From NCBI GenBank assembly GCA_039090855.1, contig CM076990.1:201133232-201197231 (forward strand): a stretch of DNA of 64,000 bases, written 5' to 3'. Position 1 is the stretch's first letter. Every line of letters begins with the position of its first letter. Below, piece after piece: positions 45,691 through 53,422 of this stretch. The DNA comes from Macrothele yani (taxonomy: Eukaryota > Arthropoda > Arachnida > Araneae > Macrothelidae). Below the pieces are notes generated by a model. That model ran no database searches. It had not been told where the DNA came from and worked only from the letters and a program-made list of their open reading frames with translations. The position numbers and the translations under genes were made by a program.

Positions 45691-46976
45691 GGAGCCAACG
45701 GTAAAAGCTGAGGAGTGGTCAACATGTACATCAGCAGTGGTTGTAAAAGTACAAGGGGAGTCGATTTTGGAAGCCTGGGAAAATTCTTAGGATCAGCAGG
45801 AGGTGGAGGCATCAAAGTCGTTTGTTGACCAATGGCAGTAAGCTGACTTTTGGAAGATCTTGATTCCGCGACTTTCCTTGAATAGGAAGAAGTCTGTGAA
45901 GCGTTGGTGGACAAAGTAGAAGAAGATGTAGTGTGTGGAGCTGTTTGCAGGGAGGCACGTGGGCACTGAGCCCTTATGTGACTTTCGCTCTGACATATAG
46001 TGCAATACTGTGAAGTGATTATCTCAACTCTTCGGCGTTGCTGTCCACAGCGGATGTGCAAAACATTCGGAACCGCTTTCAGCTGAGCATCAGATGAAAA
46101 GAGGACTCGAGCAGTGCGGCGAAAACCTCGAATCGATTTGTCTTCAGGATCTCTGGGAGCCGCAGAGAGAGTTGTTATGGAGCCAACAACTCTGCCGTAC
46201 CTGCTGAGCAAGGTGCAAAGTGCAGCGTCGGATACTTCTGGTGGTACGGGGTAGAAGGTCACCTGCACCGGGCGGTGCGCAACCGGTTGTGCTAACAGAT
46301 GCACGTCATTGATGGTTAGACCTTCCGTAAGGACCTGGTCAGCATGCGCTTTATCCTTAAAATAGACCAAGACAGATCTGGGTTTTCGAGCTACAAAGTC
46401 TATTGCATCCTTTGGTAAGATAGTTTTGAGGGCTCGGCTATATTGCCACAGCTTAGTGTCGGGAAGCGCATCAAAATAGACGCCCCGTTCCATAGTGGAG
46501 GAAAAAAGGTGACCAGCTCGGGAATCCTCTGGTATGTCAATTGTAGCAGTAGAACCGACGACAGTGACATAGGATTCAGGAAAAGGCATAGCAGATGAAA
46601 CTGGGGGTGTGAGGACCCCAGAAGTTGCAGAAGCATAGGATGCTTGGGCAGGCATGGGTCGAGAACTCGATGAAGCGGCTCCTAGCAGTGAGGGCGGATC
46701 AGAAAGTTGATGAAAAGTAGAAGCTATGAGCTCAGTATCGCTGATCACGGAGACGTCATCATCTGCTGAGATGTAGATAGGAGACTTGGCACCACCGCAC
46801 TTGGTGGAAAGGGAGGAAGTTATTGCTGGAGAAGAAGAGGTATCCATGACGTCGCAATGACGCTCGGGAGCCACCTCATTTAGCTGAGCAGGAGCTGCCG
46901 CCGTAGAAGAAGAAGAGGGTGCTGGCTGATCTGCCAAGATAAGGATGTGGGCGTCACCCTTGTCTGCCTCCGCCAT
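45687..46976 (-). CDS. Tx1 ORF1: nucleic-acid-binding protein with CCHC knuckle (429 aa)
   Basis: In L1/Tx1-group LINEs ORF1 coats the element RNA. Residues 1-150 are low-complexity and Ser/Ala-rich. Residues 160-320 resemble an RNA-binding fold followed by a basic stretch ('VTFYPVPPEVSDAALCTLL' near 239-257). A zinc knuckle C-x2-C-x4-H-x4-C lies at 325-338 ('CTICQSESHIRAQC'). The start at 46976 is the first Met after a ~220-base leader from the element's 5' end. The frame is uninterrupted and ends in an ATGA overlap with the next ORF. Confidence 0.85.
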   Translation of the reverse strand: MAEADKGDAHILILADQPAPSSSSTAAAPAQLNEVAPERHCDVMDTSSSPAITSSLSTKCGGAKSPIYISADDDVSVISDTELIASTFHQLSDPPSLLGAASSSSRPMPAQASYASATSGVLTPPVSSAMPFPESYVTVVGSTATIDIPEDSRAGHLFSSTMERGVYFDALPDTKLWQYSRALKTILPKDAIDFVARKPRSVLVYFKDKAHADQVLTEGLTINDVHLLAQPVAHRPVQVTFYPVPPEVSDAALCTLLSRYGRVVGSITTLSAAPRDPEDKSIRGFRRTARVLFSSDAQLKAVPNVLHIRCGQQRRRVEIITSQYCTICQSESHIRAQCPRASLQTAPHTTSSSTLSTNASQTSSYSRKVAESRSSKSQLTAIGQQTTLMPPPPADPKNFPRLPKSTPLVLLQPLLMYMLTTPQLLPLAP

Positions 46977-47684
46977 CGAAGCAATGGCGAGACTTTAACG
47001 AAAAAAGACCAGCTCGGTTGAAAAATAAAACAGTGAATAATGAAAAAATATGGCACTCACCAACCTGGGAGATACACGAACGTAAAGCGTGGACTTTCAA
47101 CTTGAAGATACACGCAACCACAGAAACTAAAGCACTCAATAAACACCTTATAGCAACGAAAATCACGGAGCTTAAAACCCAACCACTGAGCTTCGAAGGG
47201 TCAGTGCATGCATTAAGACCAAAAGTGGACCGACACCGTACTAATGTATGTCAATAAATGCTATGTTGTGTTTCTCTTCTAGGTGTCCGGTGACTTTTGT
47301 CGATATAGTGTATAACAGCACTCAATACACAGCCTTCAAATCACTTCAAGTGAAACAACGCCGCTTCCACGATTATAGCATTATAACATCCATCACACAC
47401 CATTTTCTGGCTGGTGTTTTACATTATAATTATTCCAGTTCTTATCGGTCACGTGCACACGTCATACTCTCTGAACTCAGAAGTGTTCTCAATCTCATTC
47501 CGCGAGATAAAAGATATAATGTTAAGGCTGAAAACGTTAAAAGTGAATGAACTCAAATTTACATAGAGAAAGCAACTAAAAATGGAATTTAATTTAGAGT
47601 ATACGTCAAAACATATCCTGTAAAAATCAAAGTCGTAGCTCGACTGCCTTCAGGTGTTCTGTTTTTATGAACATGAGTGTAATA

Positions 47685-48290
47685 CACTGGCGTGCAAAAA
47701 TTAAGGACGAGACGGTGTTTCGAATGTAACGTCGTGCAGAAGTGCTACACATCGACTCAAATCATACCATAAGATTCCCAAGATGTAAGAATATGGGACA
47801 AGTGAGCAAAACCGTCCAAACAAGGAATCCAAAGGATACAAAGGCACTTCATTGAAAAGGTAGCTTCGAGCACAACTGGACAGAAGACAGAAACGTCCAT
47901 GTGACAGGCGGCTGCCAAGAAAAATCCAGTCTTTAGTAAGGGATATGATCACCCCTGACTGCGTTGCAGGATTTACAACGTCTGTCCATGCTGAGAACGA
48001 GGTTGTCAAGGAGCTGTTGAGGCATCGCGACTCATTCCTCTTGTAGCGCCAATCGCAGCTGCGGAATCGTTGCTGGCGGCTGGTGACGTGCTACCAAGAG
48101 TCTCCCGAGAAGGTCCCATACGTGTTCGATTGGATTTAGGTCCGGGGACCTTGCGGGCCAATCCATGCGCTGAATATCTTCACTCTCCAACAGCTCTGCG
48201 ACAGCCACTGTACGATGAGGTGTAGCGTTGTCGTCCATGAAGAGGAACTCAGGACCCACAGCACCTCTAAACAGACGCACGTGAGGCATG
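47685..48290 (-). mobile_element. Tc1-like element, 3' half only
   Basis: The left end 'cactggcgtgcaaaaattaa' at 47685 follows TA (47683-47684), only three bases from the TA of the outer Tc1. The element runs rightward to about 48290, where the mariner-like sequence begins. The transposase N-terminal half and the other terminal repeat are absent, so the mariner-like segment replaced or deleted them. Confidence 0.8.
48032..48289 (-). pseudogene. Tc1 transposase C-terminal part (DD34E)
   Basis: The frame is open from 'PHVRLFRGAVGPEFLF' through 'MDDNATPHRTVAVAEL' to 'NPIEHVWDLLGRLL', giving the second catalytic Asp and the Glu with 34 residues between. It ends 'LRLALQEE' followed by a stop. The first catalytic Asp and the DNA-binding domain are lost at the junction with the mariner-like element. 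Confidence 0.85.
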
Positions 48291-49296
48291 TATTGGCAAG
48301 TATCTGAGGAGTTATGGAATTAACAGCAGCTGTGATACGCTGCTTCAGTTCTTGCATATCAGTACAAGGCGTGTGATAGACACGATCCTTCATATAACCC
48401 CACATGAAATAATCCATTGGAGTTAAATCTGGAGAGCGAGGAGGCCACGGAAAGGGACCACCACGCCCAATCCATCTGTTGGGGAAATGCTCATTTAGGC
48501 ACATACGTACACACGTTGACCAATGCGGAGGCCCGTCTTGTTGGAAAACGATGTTGTCATATCTTTTGATTTGGGGTATAGCGAAATTTTCTAGCATATC
48601 CAAGTAAATGTCACCATTTATGGTTTTTTCGCAGAAGAAGAAAGGGCCAATCCGTTCTCTTTTTGATAGGGCGCACCACACATTAACTTTTGGAGAATCA
48701 CGTTCCAGTTCAATAGCAGCATGAGGCGGTTCACTGCTCCATATCCTACAGTTGTGACGATTCACAATACCTGATACATGAAATGTGGATTCATCACTAA
48801 AAATTACAGTACTGAGAAAGTTATCGTCGTTTTCCACTCGATTCAGCATATCCAGAGCGAAATCGTATCGCAGAGTGTGATCATTTACATGCATCTTTTG
48901 CACTATTTGAATTTTATAAGCATGAAACTTTAATTTCTTGTGCAAGATATCGTGAACTGTCGATTTCGGAATGCACAGTTCTCTGCTTGCTTTACGAACG
49001 GATTTCCTGGGGCTTCGTCGGAAACTTTCATTAACTTGGTCAACCGTCTCACCGCTGATGCTAGGCCTACTGGCTCCTCCATGATGTTCCACATTGCCAG
49101 TTTCTTTAAACTGTTTCACCCACCGCTTAACTGAATTCGTTGACGGAGGATTACAACCATACTCTAAACGGTACCGTCTTTTAACTTTAATGACAGACTT
49201 TAATTCCACAAGCCATAACACACGCATCGCCTTTTGCTGTACGGATGACACGACTACTGATTGCGCATTTTTCATACATACCTCATCAGGCCACAC
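48289..49296 (-). CDS. Mariner-like transposase, intact core, 3' end fused to Tc1 sequence
   Basis: The transposase would cut and paste at TA sites. Residues 20-115 hold two helix-turn-helix regions ('PPSTNSVKRWVKQFKETG', 'RELCIPKSTVHDIL'). Catalytic residues are Asp168 ('IFSDEST'), Asp254 ('FQQDGPP') and Asp295 ('LTPMDYF'). Forty residues separate the last two, close to the DD41D mariners (rosa group) and unlike DD34D mariner. Residues 1 to ~336 are mariner-derived; the same frame then reads 51 more codons of out-of-frame Tc1 sequence to a stop at 48136. No internal stop is present. The start at 49296 is the first Met; 'MRVLWLVELK' at residue 24 is an alternative. Confidence 0.85.
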
Positions 49297-49451
49297 CTAG
49301 TGCCATCTATTGGATTCTGGGAATAACAATTCTGGAAAATATATATATATAGAAACCGTGTTAGTAATACGTGACATAGAAAAACAGACAATGGTCATAG
49401 TTTTTTTTGTACATAATTTTGTAACGTGTCCAATAATTCTCGGACACCCTG
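48291..49451 (-). mobile_element. Mariner-like element lacking its left terminal repeat
   Basis: The right end (5' on the minus strand) reads 'cagggtgtccgagaattatt' from 49451, beside TA at 49452-49453. The transposase runs leftward and the element stops abruptly at about 48290 in Tc1 sequence without a matching terminal repeat. The missing end makes it immobile even though its transposase core is intact. Confidence 0.8.
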
Positions 49452-49453
49452 TA

Positions 49454-49649
49454 CAATCCGCCAAATTTTATAGTATCTACCGAGATTTCCTAATAAGTTA
49501 TGACTGCTACAGACACACATTTATGTGCTTGAGAAATAGAGAACGATTCCCTCGTACTTTACAGTTATTCCTAATCAGTCTTGAATTATGTGAGGTCTTC
49601 AGGAATGCATTCCTCGCATAAAAGGCGACTATCCTATATTTTGTCCTCA
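49454..49649. other. Spacer between mariner-like and Tc1 remnants
   Basis: No coding or repeat feature is recognised. Its Tc1 flank has no visible terminal repeat. Confidence 0.4.
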
Positions 49650-50356
49650 CAAAACGCAAAAGAATTAGCAAGGAATAAGAACATCAGCAGGAATGGCTTA
49701 CTTTTGCACGGCAGTATCTGAATTGGACCTGCACTGATTGGCAAAGGATTGCCTTCTCCGATGAGTCACGTTTTCTGCTTCATCGAACGGATAGATGTTG
49801 GCGTATAAAGCGAGACACATCGGAGACCAAACACTTTTCAACCATTGCTGGCAGAACACAAGCTGGTGGGGGCAGCGTTATGGTCTGGGGAATGTTTTCG
49901 TGGCATTCTCTGGGTTCACTCATACATGTGGAAGACACTATGGATCGAATTCGTTATGAATCCATCCTTGCAGACGACGTACACCCATACATGCTCATTG
50001 TCTTTCCTGGGGCGGATGGGATCTTCCAGAACGACAATGAGACGTGTAACACAGCTAAAAATGTCCGACAGTGGTTGGATGGGCACGATGAAGACTTCAA
50101 AGTACTTCCCTGAACCCCTAATTCCCCAGACTTAAACACAATTGAGCATCTGTGGGACCCCCTCGATCGTGTTGTTCGCTCTATGGATCCTCCACCACGC
50201 ACTCTCCAGAAGCTGTCAGATGCACTGCAGTCAGCATGGCTCCACATACCTGCGTGAACACCTTCCAGCACCTTATTGAGTCACTCTCAGCCCGTCTAGC
50301 TGCTATCCGCGCTGCACACGGCGGTTACTCGGATATTAGCTGGTGGTCACAATAAT
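49650..50356 (+). pseudogene. Tc1-type transposase remnant with DD36E spacing
   Basis: The plus strand reads 'LTFARQYLNWTCTDWQRI', then the first catalytic Asp in 'AFSDESRFLLHRTDR' (about 49757-49800), 'GGSVMVWGMFSW', the second Asp in 'FQNDNETCNTAKNV' (about 50025) and the Glu in 'NTIEHLWDPLDRVV' (about 50142). Thirty-six residues, counting one in-frame stop at about 50111, lie between the last two. The N-terminal DNA-binding region is missing, and frame changes occur near 49865 and 50255. The terminal repeats were not found. Confidence 0.8.
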
Positions 50357-50385
50357 GTGATACGACCGTGTATTTGTGCGTTTAT

Positions 50386-50632
50386 ATATATCATCATCAT
50401 CATCATCATTGTCAACCATTATCAATCCACTGCTGGACGAAGGTCTCCCCAAGTTTCCTCCACAACGGTCTGTCTTGTGCCAGTCTCCTCCATGTCACTC
50501 CCGCATACTTTCGAATTTCATCCACCCATCTTCCATGTGGTCTTCTTCTGGGTCTTTTCCTGTCCCTTGGAATCCAATCTAAAATTTCGGCTGTCCATCG
50601 ATGGTCTGTTCTTCTGGCAGTATGTCCAGCCC

Positions 50633-50637
<5 letters not shown>
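50386..50637 (-). mobile_element. RTE 3' end fragment, minus strand
   Basis: The reverse complement matches the last ~250 bases of the RTE family, including the atg-triplet tail (cat triplets at 50388-50408). It is 5' truncated at about 50637 and followed by a TA run and the foldback repeat. Agreement with the copies at 16.6 and 56.2 kb is high. Confidence 0.85.
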
Positions 50638-50659
<22 letters not shown>

Positions 50660-50666
<7 letters not shown>

Positions 50667-52349
50667 TGAAGAGCAAAACTGAAAACTAAGGAAAAACTTT
50701 AGAATTTTAGAATTTAAAACGAAAGTTGCAAAATAACCTGAAGATCAAAACGCGCAACGCAGCAGTTTTGAAAATTCAGAATTCACATTCTATTAAGAAG
50801 AGACCTAAGCAAAAAAAATACATATATATTTTTGACTCATACCAAGTACAACATAGAAAAGGTTATGTATCTACCGGTGTGAGTAAAAGGAGAAAAGATA
50901 AAAAAATAAAATAAAACAACTGAATGTAGAAGGTGTCGAGAATACTGAGCCTTGGCTTTATCAAGGACCAGCAAAAACTCTGCATTTTCTCACTTCCACA
51001 AAGACCTAGTTGGAAATGGGTTTCTGCAAGGCCATAGATGTAAGTAACAAGCCCACCAAAAATTGTTTTAAAAAATATATATGTCATGTCCTCCGCAGAG
51101 TTGTATGACCTAGCACTAGTTAACAATTTCGCTTGCATCCATAACCCTCCTGGCCCGACCCATGCTCTTCATCTGTTACTATTAAACAGAGAGAAGAAGA
51201 TTAAAGAGAACTCAAGCTGTGAGAGTGACATAATAATTAGAAATAATTTTCAGCTATAACGAAATGCCAAGTTCGCCTGAGAGAGAATTTAAACCTGAAA
51301 AACAATGCAAAAGAAATCCTAATTTTTACATTGCAATTAAAAAAGGAAATATTAATTTTTTAAAAAATCAGATTTTTGAAAGAAAACTTGATTCTAAAAC
51401 CCCCTACTCTACAACTTCTGACAACACAAAAACGAGAATAAGTTAAAGACAATAATTAACTAAAGAAAAGCTTTGTGAAAGTTATATGACTTAAACAATT
51501 AGTTGCAATATGTACAAAGTCTTTAACTTATTCTCGTTTTTGTGTTGTCAGAAGCTGTAGAGTAGGGGGTTTTAGAATCAAGTTTTCTTTCAAAAATCTG
51601 ATTTTTTTAAAAATTAATATTTCCTTTTTTAATTGCAATGTAAAAATTAGGATTTCTTTTGCATTGTTTTTCAGGTTTAAATTATCTCTCAGGCGAACTT
51701 GGCATTTCGTTATAGCTGAAAATTATTTCTAATTATTATGTCACTCTCACAGCTTGAGTTCTCTTTAATCTTCTTCTCTCTGTTTAATAGTAACAGATGA
51801 AGAGCATGGGTCGGGCCAGGAGGGTTATGGATGCAAGCGAAATTGTTAACTAGTGCTAGGTCATACAACTCTGCGGAGGACATGACATATATATTTTTTA
51901 AAACAATTTTTGGTGGGCTTGTTACTTGCATCTATGGCCTTGCAGAAACCCATTTCCAACTAGGTCTTTGTGGAAGTGAGAAAATGCAGAGTTTTTGCTG
52001 GTCCTTGATAAAGCCAAGGCTCAGTATTCTCGACACCTTCTACATTCAGTTGTTTTATTTTATTTTTTATCTTTTCTCCTTTTACTCACACCGGTAGATA
52101 CATAACCTTTTCTATGTTGTACTTGGTATGAGTCAAAAATATATATGTATTTTTTTTTGCTTAGGTCTCTTCTTAATAGAATATATATATATATATATAT
52201 ATGTATTTTTTTGCTTAGGTATCTTCTTTATAGAATGTGAATTCTGAATTTTCAAAACTGCTGCGTTGCGCGTTTTGATTTTCAGGTTATTTTGCACCCT
52301 TCGTTTTAAATTCTAAAATTTTTTCCTTAGTCTTCAGTTTTGCTCTTAA

Positions 52350-52355
<6 letters not shown>
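50660..52355. repeat. Large foldback repeat, ~800-bp arms
   Basis: The left arm 50660-51450 and right arm 51519-52355 are nearly perfect reverse complements around a 68-base spacer. As a result the same 91-residue frame appears on the minus strand at 50863-51138 and on the plus strand at 51831-52097. Outer ends read 'gagcaaaactga'. The right arm has an extra duplicated ~75-base segment with a TA run at 52160-52235. No transposase is recognised; the shared frame matches nothing I know. Confidence 0.95.
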
Positions 52356-52384
<29 letters not shown>

Positions 52385-52389
<5 letters not shown>

Positions 52390-52824
52390 TTAAGAGCAAA
52401 ACTGAAGACTAAGGAAAACCTTTAGAATTTAAAACGAAAGTTGCAAAATAACCTGAAGATCAAAACGCGCAACGCAGCAGTTTTGAAAATTCAGAATTCA
52501 CATTCTATTAAGAAGATACCTAAGCAAAAAACTACATATATAATTTTGACTCACACCTAGTACAACATGGAAAAGGTTATGTATCTACCTGTGTGAGTAA
52601 AAGGAGAAAAGATACAAAAATAAAATAAAACAATTGAATGTAGAAGGTGTCGAGAATACTGAGCCTTGGCTTTATCAAGGACCAGCAAAAACTCTGCATT
52701 TTCTCACTTCCACAAAGACCTAGTTGGAAATGGGTTTCTGCAAGGCCATAGATGCAAGTAACATTCCCACCTAAAATAGTTTAAAAAATATATATATGTC
52801 ATGTCCTCCGTAGAGTTGCATGAC
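52385..52824. repeat. Third partial copy of the foldback arm
   Basis: It repeats the left arm (50664 to about 51117) in the same orientation, after a (TA)n run joined to the right arm. It stops at 'agttgcatgac' (52824), where RTE sequence begins at once. The junction has no tail or target-site duplication and looks like a deletion or recombination point. Confidence 0.9.
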
Positions 52825-53299
52825 TTTCAAGAGCAATATGCCATTATGTCTTAAAAGAAAAGTGTTTGATCAATGCATCCTTCCAGTGCTTACGTATGGT
52901 GCAGAGACGTGGATCTTAACTAAAAGAGACATACAAAGGCTGCAGACAACTCAAAGAAGCATGGAGAGGTGCATACTTGGTGTAACCAGGAGAGATAAGA
53001 AGAGGAACTCGTGGATCCGAAAAATGACAAGAGTGGAAGACATCATGATCAGAGTTAAATCCCTGAAATGGCAATGGGCTGGACATACTGCCAGAAGGAC
53101 AGATCATCGATGGACAGCCGAAATTTTAGATTGGATTCCAAGGGACAGGAAAAGACCCAGAAGAAGACCACATGGGAGATGGGTGGATGAAATTCGAAAG
53201 TATGCAGGGGTGACATGGAGGAGACTGGCACAAGACAGACCGTTGTGGAGGAAACTTGGGGAGACCTTCGTCCAGCAGTGGATTGATAATGGTTGACAA
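52825..53299 (+). mobile_element. RTE 3' fragment with intact 158-residue frame
   Basis: From 'tttcaagagcaatatgccat' to the 3' end it matches bases 16330-16800 and 55965-56438 closely, including the atg-triplet tail. The frame 52820-53296 encodes the RTE C-terminal region ('VLTYGAETW', 'WAGHTARRTDHRW') without a stop. It has no reverse-transcriptase catalytic box. Confidence 0.9.
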
Positions 53300-53316
53300 T
53301 GATGATGATGATGATG

Positions 53317-53332
53317 ATATATATATATATAT

Positions 53333-53420
<88 letters not shown>
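53317..53420. repeat. (TA)n microsatellite
   Basis: A TA run of about 100 bases is interrupted twice by 'ttaca'. It links the tail of one RTE copy to the 5' leader of the next. Frames of Tyr-Ile repeats that run through it are artefacts. Confidence 0.95.

Positions 53421-53422
<2 letters not shown>

Larger units (their letters stand above)
39822..47195 (-). mobile_element. Tx1-type (L1-group) LINE, nearly full length, minus strand
   Basis: A 9-base duplication 'aagggtcag' (39813-39821 and 47196-47204) borders a 7374-bp element read right to left. It has a ~220-base leader, ORF1 with a CCHC knuckle, a Ser/Arg-rich middle ORF, ORF2 with APE endonuclease, reverse transcriptase and C-terminal zinc knuckle, and a 1.5-kb 3' region. 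'aataaa' lies about 15 bases before the 3' end. Placement in the Tx1 group rests on ORF2 phrases such as 'RPISLLNTDYKLYTKFLSRR', 'TYTVPGRSI' and 'RRGVRQGCPLSGQL', which are typical of that group. ORF2 is broken, so the copy is not autonomous now. Confidence 0.9.
38522..47310 (+). mobile_element. Inner Tc1-like element, split by a SINE and a Tx1 LINE
   Basis: The left end 'cactatattgacgaaagtca' and right end 'tgacttttgtcgatatagtg' are inverted repeats flanked by TA (38520-21, 47311-12). Subtracting the SINE with one 13-base duplication (239 bp) and the Tx1 element with one 9-base duplication (7383 bp) leaves about 1167 bp, the normal Tc1 size. This agreement supports the nested reading. Confidence 0.9.
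36936..47679 (+). mobile_element. Outer Tc1-like element, host of the nested stack
   Basis: The left end 'gactcatgttcataaagata' and the complement of the right end 'cactcatgttcataaaaaca' extend as imperfect inverted repeats for about 70 bases, both reading 'cgagctacgactttg'. TA lies outside each (36934-35 and 47680-81). The transposase occupies 37.1-38.2 kb. Removing the inner Tc1 (38522-47310) leaves about 1.95 kb, long for Tc1, so a further unrecognised insert is possible. Confidence 0.8.

Noticed and set aside
50863..52097. A conserved gene present twice
   Set aside because: The two 88-91 residue frames are mirror images within the foldback arms and have no known domain; duplication comes from the inverted repeat, not from selection.
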